Assembly: GCA_036832975.1 (NCBI GenBank)
Contig: DAITQM010000008.1
Coordinates: 1-64,000 of the forward strand
Direction of reading: 5' to 3'
DNA: 64,000 nt
From: DAITQM01 sp036832975
GTDB lineage: Bacteria; Pseudomonadota; Gammaproteobacteria; Xanthomonadales; Wenzhouxiangellaceae
This document shows, piece after piece, positions 34,476-40,981 of the stretch. A program made the position numbers and the translations under genes. The stretch's first letter is position 1. Each line of letters begins with the position of its first letter. A model generated the notes under the pieces. The model did not search any database, was not told the DNA's origin, and saw only the letters and a list, made by a program, of their open reading frames with translations.

Positions 34476-35411
34476 ATGAATGAAGCCACGGGAGCCTCGC
34501 CGGACCAGCCTCAGTCAGCGCCTGAGCAGAAGATCGACCCCGCTGATATAGCTAGCGTAATGGTCGCAATTAGGAAAGGCGACGATGACGAAATCAAAAA
34601 GGCTTTGTCAGCCCATGTGCAAGCACTGGTCGCAAAGCACAAGATGGACAAGTACAAACTCATCATTCTGTTCGACGAGAAGGACGAAATCTCAAACTGG
34701 CATGCCGACCGCATCTACAGCGCCGCGACCGGTGGCGAGTCGAAAGATATTCTCTTGGTTATTCATAGCACCGGCGGCAGCGTTGAAGCTGCGTACCTGA
34801 TCAGTAAAACCTGTATCAGGCTGTCAAAAGTGAACTTTGTAGTCGCCGTCCCCAGAAAGGCAAAGTCTGCAGCAACTTTGATCTCCTTAGGTGCCGATGA
34901 GATTCACATGGGCCTAATGAGCGAGCTCGGTCCGATTGATCCTCAGTTCGGAGGCTTTCCCGCTCTGGCGATGCAGAATGCTCTGAGGTTGCTCGCAGAC
35001 TTGAGCTGCAAGTATCCCGGATCATCTGAAATGTGGGGACGTTTTCTGTCGGAGAAACTAGATCTACGCATACTCGGGTATTTTGAGCGCGTGAGTGAAT
35101 CCGCGGTGCAGTACGCTGAGCGCTTGCTTGAAGGAAAGGTGCTTCCGAAGGGTCAAACACCAAAGGTACTGGCCGATCACTTTGTGAATCATTACAAGGA
35201 TCATGGTTTCGTAATAGACGCGGACGAAGCTAAGAAACTGTTGGGAGACAAGATCGCAAAACAGAATACTGCAGAATACAGATTTGCAAACGAACTGCAC
35301 GGATCACTGGACCTTGTAAAGGTCTTCTTGGATTTCATCGGCAACAAGGACTACGACTACGTTGGTGGTGTTGAAGATGGAATCGTCATTCGTAAGAAGA
35401 AGGAGCGATAA
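34476..35411 (+). CDS. Cassette A: ClpP-like serine protease of the SDH family
   Basis: About 311 residues. STGGSVEAAY (98-107) forms the oxyanion loop and KSAATLISLGADEIHMG (from about 130) carries the likely nucleophile Ser131; SELGPIDPQ follows, exactly the order in the serine dehydrogenase proteinase/ClpP-crotonase group (PF01972-type). No signal peptide or membrane segment, so it is cytoplasmic, unlike SppA. A TTTTGGAGAC ribosome-binding region precedes the ATG. GC content is far below the flanking chromosome, and an attC-like site overlaps the stop codon, so it arrived as a gene cassette. Target unknown. Confidence 0.8.
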   Translation: MNEATGASPDQPQSAPEQKIDPADIASVMVAIRKGDDDEIKKALSAHVQALVAKHKMDKYKLIILFDEKDEISNWHADRIYSAATGGESKDILLVIHSTGGSVEAAYLISKTCIRLSKVNFVVAVPRKAKSAATLISLGADEIHMGLMSELGPIDPQFGGFPALAMQNALRLLADLSCKYPGSSEMWGRFLSEKLDLRILGYFERVSESAVQYAERLLEGKVLPKGQTPKVLADHFVNHYKDHGFVIDADEAKKLLGDKIAKQNTAEYRFANELHGSLDLVKVFLDFIGNKDYDYVGGVEDGIVIRKKKER

Positions 35412-35465
35412 CACGGCGCTCAATCGGACGCTCGCACCTCGCGCCGGTTCGCTATGCGGTAGGCA
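35407..35465 (+). other. attC-like site after cassette A (degenerate)
   Basis: The stop codon of cassette A sits in CGATAAC, followed by CACGGCGCTCAATCGGACGC and, after a short loop, GCGCCGGTTCGC and GGTAGGC. The inner arms match common attC arms, while both outer cores deviate from RYYYAAC and GTTRRRY, so the site may be inactive. Confidence 0.55.
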
Positions 35466-35483
35466 TGCTCAAGTAAACGCCAA

Positions 35484-36236
35484 GTGGTAATATCAGACAA
35501 AAGCCGGAAGATACTTTGGGCGCGATCTGGCAACAGATGCGCAATCTGCCGGCATCCGCTAGTCGTGGATGAAACGAGCGCGGATGCCGAGTCTGTTGTC
35601 GGGGATGAGTGCCATATTGTCTCAGGGGCCACGGGCGGACCACGTCATGATCCAGACTTCCCCGAGGGTGACATACACGCTCTTGCGAACCTAATGCTGC
35701 TCTGCCGAGTTCACCACAAGATGGTCGATGACCAGGCAGAAACTTACACCGTCGACGTGCTTCGGACCATTAAGACGAACCACGAGAAATGGGTCGAGGA
35801 AAAGCTTCAGGAGGATGCTCAAATTCCACCCGTTCGTATTAGACAGATAGGTAGCGAAATCCCAAAGCAACTCCCGGTAGTACAATCCGGCAAAGATCTG
35901 CTAAATCTTGCGATCGGATGCCATGGCGCGTATCACGACTATAGTGACGATCTCGATGAAGCGGACACGGAGCTGGTTGGAAGTCTCTTCCAGACTGTCT
36001 CAGATTGGGCAGACATCGGCGATGGCCTGGAGCCGATTGAGCGGATCCGCGCAGCCAAGTTGATTGACGATCTGCTTAAGGACCTAACGTCAAATGGGTT
36101 CATGGTCTTTGCCGCGATAGAACGCCAGCGAATTGAAGGAGGCGTCAGTTCGCCATCCGCTTTTTTCGTACTACACCTGTCGGTTCGCCGAGCAAGCGAC
36201 CCGGGCGTCGTAAGTGCAAGAGATGATCGCTCCTAG
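35484..36236 (+). CDS. Cassette B: HNH endonuclease-like protein
   Basis: 250 residues from a GTG start. The HNH/zinc core is CAIC (19-22), ECHI (42-45) and NLMLLCRVHHKMVDD (69-83), giving His44, Asn69 and His78. A helical C-terminal part of about 130 residues with no recognised fold follows. Such proteins could nick foreign DNA, but no partner gene is present apart from the cassette neighbours. Lower GC than the chromosome and flanked by attC-like sites at 35407 and 36243. Confidence 0.75.
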   Translation: MVISDKSRKILWARSGNRCAICRHPLVVDETSADAESVVGDECHIVSGATGGPRHDPDFPEGDIHALANLMLLCRVHHKMVDDQAETYTVDVLRTIKTNHEKWVEEKLQEDAQIPPVRIRQIGSEIPKQLPVVQSGKDLLNLAIGCHGAYHDYSDDLDEADTELVGSLFQTVSDWADIGDGLEPIERIRAAKLIDDLLKDLTSNGFMVFAAIERQRIEGGVSSPSAFFVLHLSVRRASDPGVVSARDDRS

Positions 36237-36242
36237 AGGCAT

Positions 36243-36305
36243 GCCCAACGAATAAGGTTAGATCGTGCGAGCGCAGCGAGCCGCGATCTTAACCGGTAGT
36301 TGAAC
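36243..36305 (+). other. attC site after cassette B
   Basis: Outer cores GCCCAAC (36243-36249) and GTTGAAC (36299-36305) both fit the RYYYAAC/GTTRRRY consensus. Inner arms AAGGTTAGATCG and CGATCTTAACC pair, with a short GC-rich loop hairpin in between. At 63 bases this is a textbook short attC. Confidence 0.85.
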
Positions 36306-36489
36306 AAGCCCGGTCGTGACGAAGAGGGGTTCTTTATAGAAGCAAACAAATCGGTTTGCTTTGAGGCGAGCAGTCGCGGGTTTTGATGCGTTGTGTTTTC
36401 TCAGGCCGAGCGCGGCCGTTGGCTTGTTGTCAAGCCGGCTCGATCAGGCTGTTTTTGTCATGGCTGGTTCCGCATCCTCCATGTCAAGC

Positions 36490-36950
36490 GAGGCACGGGT
36501 TGTGTCGTGCCTCGGTGGTCTATCCGGGTTGCCAATGCCGGCGAATAATCGATGTGATATGCATGGGGCTGCCGCAGTCGGGACAGCGGATCAGCCAAAG
36601 GAAGTCCGCGCCGCCAAGTGTGCGGGTTCTGGTTTCTCCGGTGCGGGATTCAACATAGCGAAAGGTCACCTTACCGTTTCGATTGGCCAGGATGTCGCGC
36701 CTGGCGATCACGCCCCGGTAGAGGTAGCGCGACAGATAAGCCAGCGCCGGCTCGCCGCGCCCGACCCGGCGACAATCGGCCACCCAACTGTTCGGGTTCC
36801 AGACGGTCCGGGCAGCAATCGAACCAAGCCGAAATCCGCCGCACCGCTGGCATAGGCCTCGATGGTCTTGTCGCTCATGTCCTGTAACTTCAGGGCTCTC
36901 AGGTGCTTGCGGTACAGCTCGTCGAACCGATTTTGCTCGGATTTGTTCAT
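36490..36950 (-). mobile_element. Remnant of an IS91-like element with adjacent tyrosine recombinase
   Basis: Minus strand, two fragments. From 36950: MNKSEQNRFDELYRKHLR and LKLQDMSDKTIEAYA, the N terminus of the tyrosine recombinase that accompanies some IS91 elements. Then, after a deletion, PALAYLSRYLYRGVIARRD and TLGGADFLWL from the C-terminal part of an IS91-type Y2 transposase, another jump to RCPDCGSPMHI, and a stop at 36520. A hairpin (GAGGCACG / CGTGCCTC, about 36490-36512) beyond the stop could be a terminal structure. The element is dead and occupies the slot of a cassette between two attC sites. Confidence 0.65.
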
Positions 36951-37039
36951 GGTGGTAAACTCCTTGAAAACGCGCCCCGCTTGGGCGACGGTCAAGGGTT
37001 ACACAGAATGAATCGGGTTTTCTGCTGCGGAGCGGCTTC

Positions 37040-37111
37040 GTTCAACAATCAATTCCAGCCGACGTGCCAGCCGCTCCGCGTCTGTCACGCGGCTGAATTG
37101 GGGCGTTAGGC
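37040..37111 (+). other. attC site before cassette D
   Basis: GTTCAAC (37040-37046) and GTTAGGC (37105-37111) fit both core consensuses. The arms CAATTCCAGCCG and CGGCTGAATTG pair with a one-base bulge, as in canonical attC sites. Total 72 bases. The next gene starts four bases after it. Confidence 0.88.
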
Positions 37112-37115
37112 GGCA

Positions 37116-37754
37116 TTGAAAACCAGCGAGTGGTACCGGAAAGAGACCTGGTCTGCGGAGGATGCCGCTGACTTTGAGCGCCGATTGGGTCGCTCACGGA
37201 GACAAAGAACTCAGTACTTAAAGTTACAAGCAGGGCATCTCGCAGGCACCAAGAAGGCGACACTCGCCGCCCCAGCCATCGAACTCGCAAAGCGATACCT
37301 CCAAGAGGATCCTAGTGGCATATTTGAGGCCCAAGCACATCTCATCATTGCCGAGTCCTATGCAACTTTGCGAGACACCGACGGCGCATTACAAGCATAC
37401 CGCGAGGCAGTTGCGGCGGAGTTACGAAGGCCCAACGTACGGAACTACGCATACTTGCAGTACGCTTGGTTTGTGACTACAAACGATCTTTCCGGCGAAT
37501 TCGAGAGTGTATTGAAGGCTATGGAACAAATGGATGAAAAGGACCTCATGTTCCCTATCAATCAGTATAAGTATTTCGGTTCTCTGGCAATCATTTCGGA
37601 GGCGTTCGGTGATCTCGGAAATGCTCGCCGTATGGCTCGCGATGCCCTCGATGCCGAGAAGAAAAACAGTCCCTTCTCGCGGCACAAGGATGCCGGAGTC
37701 GTTCGAGGCATTGATGTCTCAATACAGAGAAGGCTACGGCGTGTTGCCGCCTAA
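37116..37754 (+). CDS. Cassette D: protein of unknown function with TPR-like helices
   Basis: 212 residues from a TTG start placed immediately behind an attC, as is usual for cassettes. The protein is alpha-helical: an N-terminal KTSEWYRKETWSAEDAADFE motif that I associate with integron-borne hypothetical proteins, then AIELAKRYLQEDP, AQAHLIIAESYATLRDTDGA and a last helical pair that read like TPR repeats. No catalytic motif seen. Gene ends inside the next attC (TAA in GCCTAAC). Function unknown. Confidence 0.72.
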   Translation: MKTSEWYRKETWSAEDAADFERRLGRSRRQRTQYLKLQAGHLAGTKKATLAAPAIELAKRYLQEDPSGIFEAQAHLIIAESYATLRDTDGALQAYREAVAAELRRPNVRNYAYLQYAWFVTTNDLSGEFESVLKAMEQMDEKDLMFPINQYKYFGSLAIISEAFGDLGNARRMARDALDAEKKNSPFSRHKDAGVVRGIDVSIQRRLRRVAA

Positions 37755-37853
37755 CAAGACGTTCCAAAGGGACACAATCGCCGTGTCACATCTTTCGCAA
37801 AAGGCTCAAAAGCTGCGCCACGGCAATTCCGCCCCTGAACAGCGACATTAGCT
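37749..37853 (+). other. attC-like site after cassette D
   Basis: GCCTAAC (37749-37755) contains the cassette D stop. It is followed by AAGACGTTCCAAAGGGAC and, after a loop of about 55 bases, GCCCCTGAACAGCGACATTAGC, the complementary arm. At 105 bases it is a longer type; the right core (ATTAGCT) is off consensus. Confidence 0.7.
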
Positions 37854-37873
37854 TGTCCCCGTAACTTTGGAAA

Positions 37874-38074
37874 ATGAAAGCAGTGAGAGAGTTAAAAATT
37901 GGGGATCGAGTTAAGAAGAATCCGGTTACTTGGATCGCCAATGATTTTAAGCCGATCGAGGACAGTCATGATCACCCCGACAACGACCCAACAGGCCACT
38001 CTGCCGCCCTGCCTCGGCAGGTCACTCGACAGATCACTCGTTTTTTCTTCACAGATCGGGGACGAAAAGGGTAG
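37874..38074 (+). pseudogene. Cassette E: truncated small cassette protein
   Basis: The first 24 codons (MKAVRELKIGDRVKKNPVTW and a little more) look like the start of a small integron-borne protein with a beta-barrel DRVKKNP motif. From about 37950 the reading runs into the IS21-like remnant and ends 66 codons after the start. Its attC is missing. The fusion product is unlikely to work. Confidence 0.5.
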
Positions 38075-38148
38075 TGAAAGCGTAGAAATACGCCTGGCGA
38101 TCATGGCGCTGTGGTGTTGCTCACGTGATCGATGTCATTTTTCACCCA

Positions 38149-38273
38149 TATGGCGCCATTTCGTTTTCGCCTTAAAGGCGCCACCTGTTTTTCGGGTTAA
38201 AGGCGCCAGGGCGTATTCGCCCTAAAGGCGCCACCGGATTTTCGGCCTAAAGGCGCCACCAGGGCGGCCGGTT
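38149..38273. repeat. Five 25-bp tandem repeats, IS21-type terminal sites
   Basis: The core GGCGCCA recurs with exact 25-base spacing at 38149, 38174, 38199, 38224 and 38249, mostly as TAAAGGCGCCA preceded by TTTTCGSSNT. Repeated GGCGCCA-rich sites are typical of the multi-site ends of IS21-family elements where IstA binds, and an istA start follows 61 bases later. There are no unique spacers, so it is not a CRISPR array. Confidence 0.7.
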
Positions 38274-38333
38274 TTCGCGTTTCAGACTTCTTTCAATGGC
38301 CTACCCTCGGTTGTTTTGACCGAGGAGGGCCCG

Positions 38334-38498
38334 ATGAACCGGAGGTTTGAGATGCACCAGTACCGACATATCCTTGCCCGCATGCGCCTTTGCGAGTCCG
38401 ATCGCCAGATCGATGCGGCCGACCTGATGAATCGGAGAATGGCGGCCAAGCTGCGCAAAAGGGCAACCTTAATGCAGATGAACGAATATACGCCATGA
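38334..38498 (+). pseudogene. istA: istA fragment (IS21-family transposase N terminus)
   Basis: The 54-codon frame starts MNRRFEMHQYRHILARMR and continues RQIDAADLMNRRMAAKLR, the N-terminal helix-turn-helix of IstA. Homology stops near 38470 and a stop codon follows. The catalytic DDE core and istB are absent. With the 25-bp repeats just upstream this is the left end of an otherwise deleted IS21-like element. Confidence 0.7.
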
Positions 38499-38539
38499 GA
38501 AGCGGTTATGGTATATTATTTCGTTTCGAGGTGAACTGC

Positions 38540-38620
38540 AACATAACCATCGAACCCAGTCCGCCCCTGCAGGGCTCGGACCGCGCAAACCGCGCGCGGC
38601 CGCTGGTGTGTCACGTTATG
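38540..38620 (+). other. attC-like site before the hicBA cassette
   Basis: Outer cores ACATAAC (38540-38546) and GTTATGT (38614-38620) are exact complements. The inner arms (GAACCCAG and CTGGTGTG) pair imperfectly and the middle is a GC-rich hairpin. The gene that should precede it has been replaced by IS21-like debris. Confidence 0.6.
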
Positions 38621-38650
38621 TGCTCTTGAAAACACGAGTGAGGTGATTCT

Positions 38651-38854
38651 ATGAAGCTCAAAGTAATTGTTCACGAGGCCGAAGAAGGCGGGTATTGGGC
38701 CGAAGTGCCCTCCATACCAGGCTGCGCGACACAAGGCGAAACATTCGACGAACTCCTCGGGAGCATTTACGAGGCCGTGGAGGGTTGTTTGTCCGTAGAC
38801 ATAAAGGATGTTCAGGTAACCGAAAAAGATAAAGTCCTGGAGATCGCTGTGTGA
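38651..38854 (+). CDS. hicB: HicB-family antitoxin
   Basis: 67 residues with the HicB partial RNase H-like fold: KLKVIVHEAEEGGYWAEVP, then IPGCATQGETFDELL, then EAVEGCL. It lacks a C-terminal DNA-binding domain, as in the short HicB forms. A GTGAGGTGAT ribosome-binding region precedes the ATG. It should neutralise HicA, but the adjoining hicA is truncated, so the antitoxin gene is now alone. Confidence 0.85.
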   Translation: MKLKVIVHEAEEGGYWAEVPSIPGCATQGETFDELLGSIYEAVEGCLSVDIKDVQVTEKDKVLEIAV

Positions 38855-38982
38855 AGGCTATTTCAGGGAACGACTTCGCAAGGCTGCTTGAGAAAAAAGG
38901 CTGGGAATTGCGAAGAACGAAGGGAAGTCATCACATTTACACCAAAGCAGGAAATTCGGCTCGAATCGCCGCCCGCGATTGA
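38851..38982 (+). pseudogene. hicA: Truncated HicA toxin
   Basis: A GTG at 38851 overlaps the hicB stop as GTGTGA. The product reads VKAISGNDFARLLEKKG, RRTKGSHHIYTKAGNSARIA and then stops after 43 codons, where HicA proteins usually have about 60-80. The catalytic His (GSHHI) is kept but the last strand and helix are lost. The break coincides with the 3' end of the second integrase remnant, which lies antisense, so a deletion or recombination fused the two. Probably inactive. Confidence 0.75.
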
Positions 38983-39775
38983 GCACATGGGTGTAGATCA
39001 TGGTTGTACTGACATCCTGGTGCCCGAGCAGCTCCTGCACCGTCCGGATGTCGTTGCCGGCCTCAAGGAGATGGGTCGCAAACGAATGACGCAGCGTATG
39101 CGGTGTCGCCGGTTTTGCCGTTCCCGTCTCGCGAACGGCCCGCTTCATGCCTCGCTGGACAAGCTTTTCATCGATATGGTGCCTGCGGATGACCCCGGCG
39201 CGAGGGTCGAGCGAGCGCTTGCGGGCGCGGAACACATACTGCCAACACCATTCACGGTCGGCGTTGGGATACTTGCGCGCCAGGGCAAAGGGCAGGTAGA
39301 CTTAACCGTAACCTTCCAGAAGGTCGGCTTGATGAAGATCCCTGGCGCTGGCAAGCTGGATACGGAGCGGTTCGACCAGACGTTGCGTAAGCATCGTCAC
39401 CCGGTCCTTTTGTCCTTTTCCCTGTCGGACCAGAATCTCTCCACGGTCAAAATCCACGTCCTTGACGCGCAACCGCACCCCTTCCATCAAGCGCATCCCG
39501 GTCCCGTACAGCAGTTTCGCCACCAGCGCCGCCACTCCGGTCATCCGACCCAGCACCCGATTGACTTCTTCGCGTGTCAACTGGCCGCCGCTCCGGGCGC
39601 TTGGCCCGAGTCACATCGGACAGCCAGGGGAGGTCGATCTTGAGCACCTGAGTGTAAAGAAAGAGAATTGCCGCCAGTGCCTGGTTCTGCGTCGAGGCGG
39701 CCACATTCCGGTCGACTGCGAGATGCGTCAGAAATGCCTCAACCTCGGGCGCACCCATTTCCCAGGTCCGTCAAC
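38965..39775 (-). pseudogene. intI: Decayed integron integrase 2 (intI remnant)
   Basis: On the minus strand MGAPEVEAFLTHLAVDRN starts where about 55 N-terminal codons are missing. RAKRPERRPV is followed by a small deletion and frameshift near 39582, then LTREEVNRVLGRM-like sequence, LLYGTGMRLMEG, DVDFDRGEILVRQGKG, a nonsense TAA at about 39300 (probably from GAA), and an intact C-terminal part with HTLRHSFATHLLEAG, LLGHQDVSTTMIYTH and VLNRG. The five catalytic positions (R, H, R, H, Y) are all still encoded, and the interval that characterises IntI (ALARKYPNADREWCW) is present. This is a recent pseudogene of an integron integrase. Confidence 0.88.
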
Positions 39776-39910
39776 ACGGATTGGGTAAGCGTAATTCATA
39801 GATTGGTAGGAAAAGTTTGTGCTATGATGCGTATTTATACACCATTTAACATTTTTTATCAGCCATTTTTGGTGTCGAATTCTAGTTATGCATAAAAAGG
39901 GAACATCGAG

Positions 39911-40462
39911 TTGAGCACAAGTATCGAAGCACTGATAAGCGATCTAGGTGCTGTGTCTGCCATATTGGGCATGGCGACAGCTCTATCGATAACCTATATC
40001 GCCAAACGCAATCAGGAAAGAAAAGAAGCTGAATCACGGAAGAAAATCGAAGAAATCGCAAAAAGTATACCCATTATTCCTGGTAGTGCGATTAAAGGCA
40101 TGCTTGCTGAGCAAGTGCGCCGAATGGAAAAAGAGCTTATTAATTCAGTTATCGCAGAATCTCATGCAACAGATAATGAAAAAGTCGAGAAAATAAGAGA
40201 GCAGATCAAAGAGTTTAATGAGCGCATAGCCAAGATAGAAAGCAAGTTTCCTGACGATTCAAAAATTGAGAAAATCTCGTCAATAAACGATGCAATATTT
40301 TCTGAACGAATTGACCAACTTCAGAAAACCGTTCAGCGCCTGGAAGAAAAACAGCTAAGTCGTTGGGATGTCGCGCTAGTAGTATCAATGATCGTAGGCG
40401 CTATTCTTACCATTGTGGCCGCAACATACGGTGTTTTGAGCTGGGTAACTACCAATGCATAA
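39911..40462 (+). CDS. Cassette G: two-TM coiled-coil membrane protein
   Basis: 183 residues from a TTG start (an AAAAAGGGAACA ribosome-binding region precedes it). A hydrophobic segment at about 12-29 (VSAILGMATALSITYIA), a long charged helical region of about 120 residues (KRNQERKEAESRKKIEEIAK, KVEKIREQIKEFNERIAKIE) predicted as coiled coil, and a second membrane segment at about 154-178. AT-rich compared with everything around it. The stop lies in an attC. No family recognised; such layouts can be structural or immune sensors, but that is speculation. Confidence 0.7.
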   Translation: MSTSIEALISDLGAVSAILGMATALSITYIAKRNQERKEAESRKKIEEIAKSIPIIPGSAIKGMLAEQVRRMEKELINSVIAESHATDNEKVEKIREQIKEFNERIAKIESKFPDDSKIEKISSINDAIFSERIDQLQKTVQRLEEKQLSRWDVALVVSMIVGAILTIVAATYGVLSWVTTNA

Positions 40463-40537
40463 CAAGGCCGTAAACTCGGACGCATTTTTCGTTCGCTGCG
40501 CTCACTACAAATGCACCGGTTACGGCTGGCGTTAAGC
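40457..40537 (+). other. attC site after cassette G
   Basis: GCATAAC (40457-40463) overlaps the cassette stop; GTTAAGC (40531-40537) is a perfect right core. Arms AAGGCCGTAAACTCGGACGCA and TGCACCGGTTACGGC pair imperfectly in the usual attC manner. 81 bases. Confidence 0.8.
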
Positions 40538-40552
40538 ACACGGGACGCACGC

Positions 40553-40981
40553 ATGAGCGACGGTAGGAAGATTCGCTACGACTCGGATGCCGAATCATCC
40601 GACCCGAACCTGCCCGGTTTTCTTGCGCGCCCCGAGGGGGCTCCCGTCTACCACGGCTTCACAGTCGTACCAGAGTCGATGACCGACGGGTGGGCCTACG
40701 GAGCAATTACGGAATACGATTGCGACGAACCGCAGTCCGAAGGAGATGGCTTTGTCATCGCACCAGACGGTTCCCGCGCGGGAATCGCTTGGGCGACGGA
40801 CACACCCGAGTTTTACGAGATCCTTCCCCCTGACGACGAGAGATGGGGCGTCTACGGCGTCCGCTTTGCCCGACCGGTATCGTGTGTGGAAGACCTTGTC
40901 CGCAACTTTCGAGACGTTCTGCCCAGGCTGAAGGACCAGTATGCACGAGTGCGCCGTCTGACCGGTCGGGGAGATAGGTAA
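40553..40981 (+). CDS. Cassette H: protein of unknown function, 3' end altered by IS insertion
   Basis: 142 codons from the ATG at 40553, sixteen bases after the attC. Acidic N terminus (DSDAESSDPNLPGF) and several aromatic/Gly motifs (VYHGFTVVPESMTDGWAYGA, GSRAGIAWATDTPEFYEILP, RWGVYGVRFARPV). No recognised family. The final codons (GGT CGG GGA GAT AGG TAA) coincide with the terminal repeat of the neighbouring IS481-like element, so the original C terminus is probably lost and the stop is supplied by the element. Its attC is likely the one at 42279. Confidence 0.6.
   Translation: MSDGRKIRYDSDAESSDPNLPGFLARPEGAPVYHGFTVVPESMTDGWAYGAITEYDCDEPQSEGDGFVIAPDGSRAGIAWATDTPEFYEILPPDDERWGVYGVRFARPVSCVEDLVRNFRDVLPRLKDQYARVRRLTGRGDR

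Noticed and set aside
38149..38273. Regularly spaced repeats that resemble a CRISPR array
   Set aside because: The period is 25 bases with no unique spacers, and an istA start follows, so these are terminal sites of an IS21-like element.
38888..39643. 251-codon plus-strand ORF
   Set aside because: It is antisense to the second integron integrase remnant, which has clear IntI motifs.
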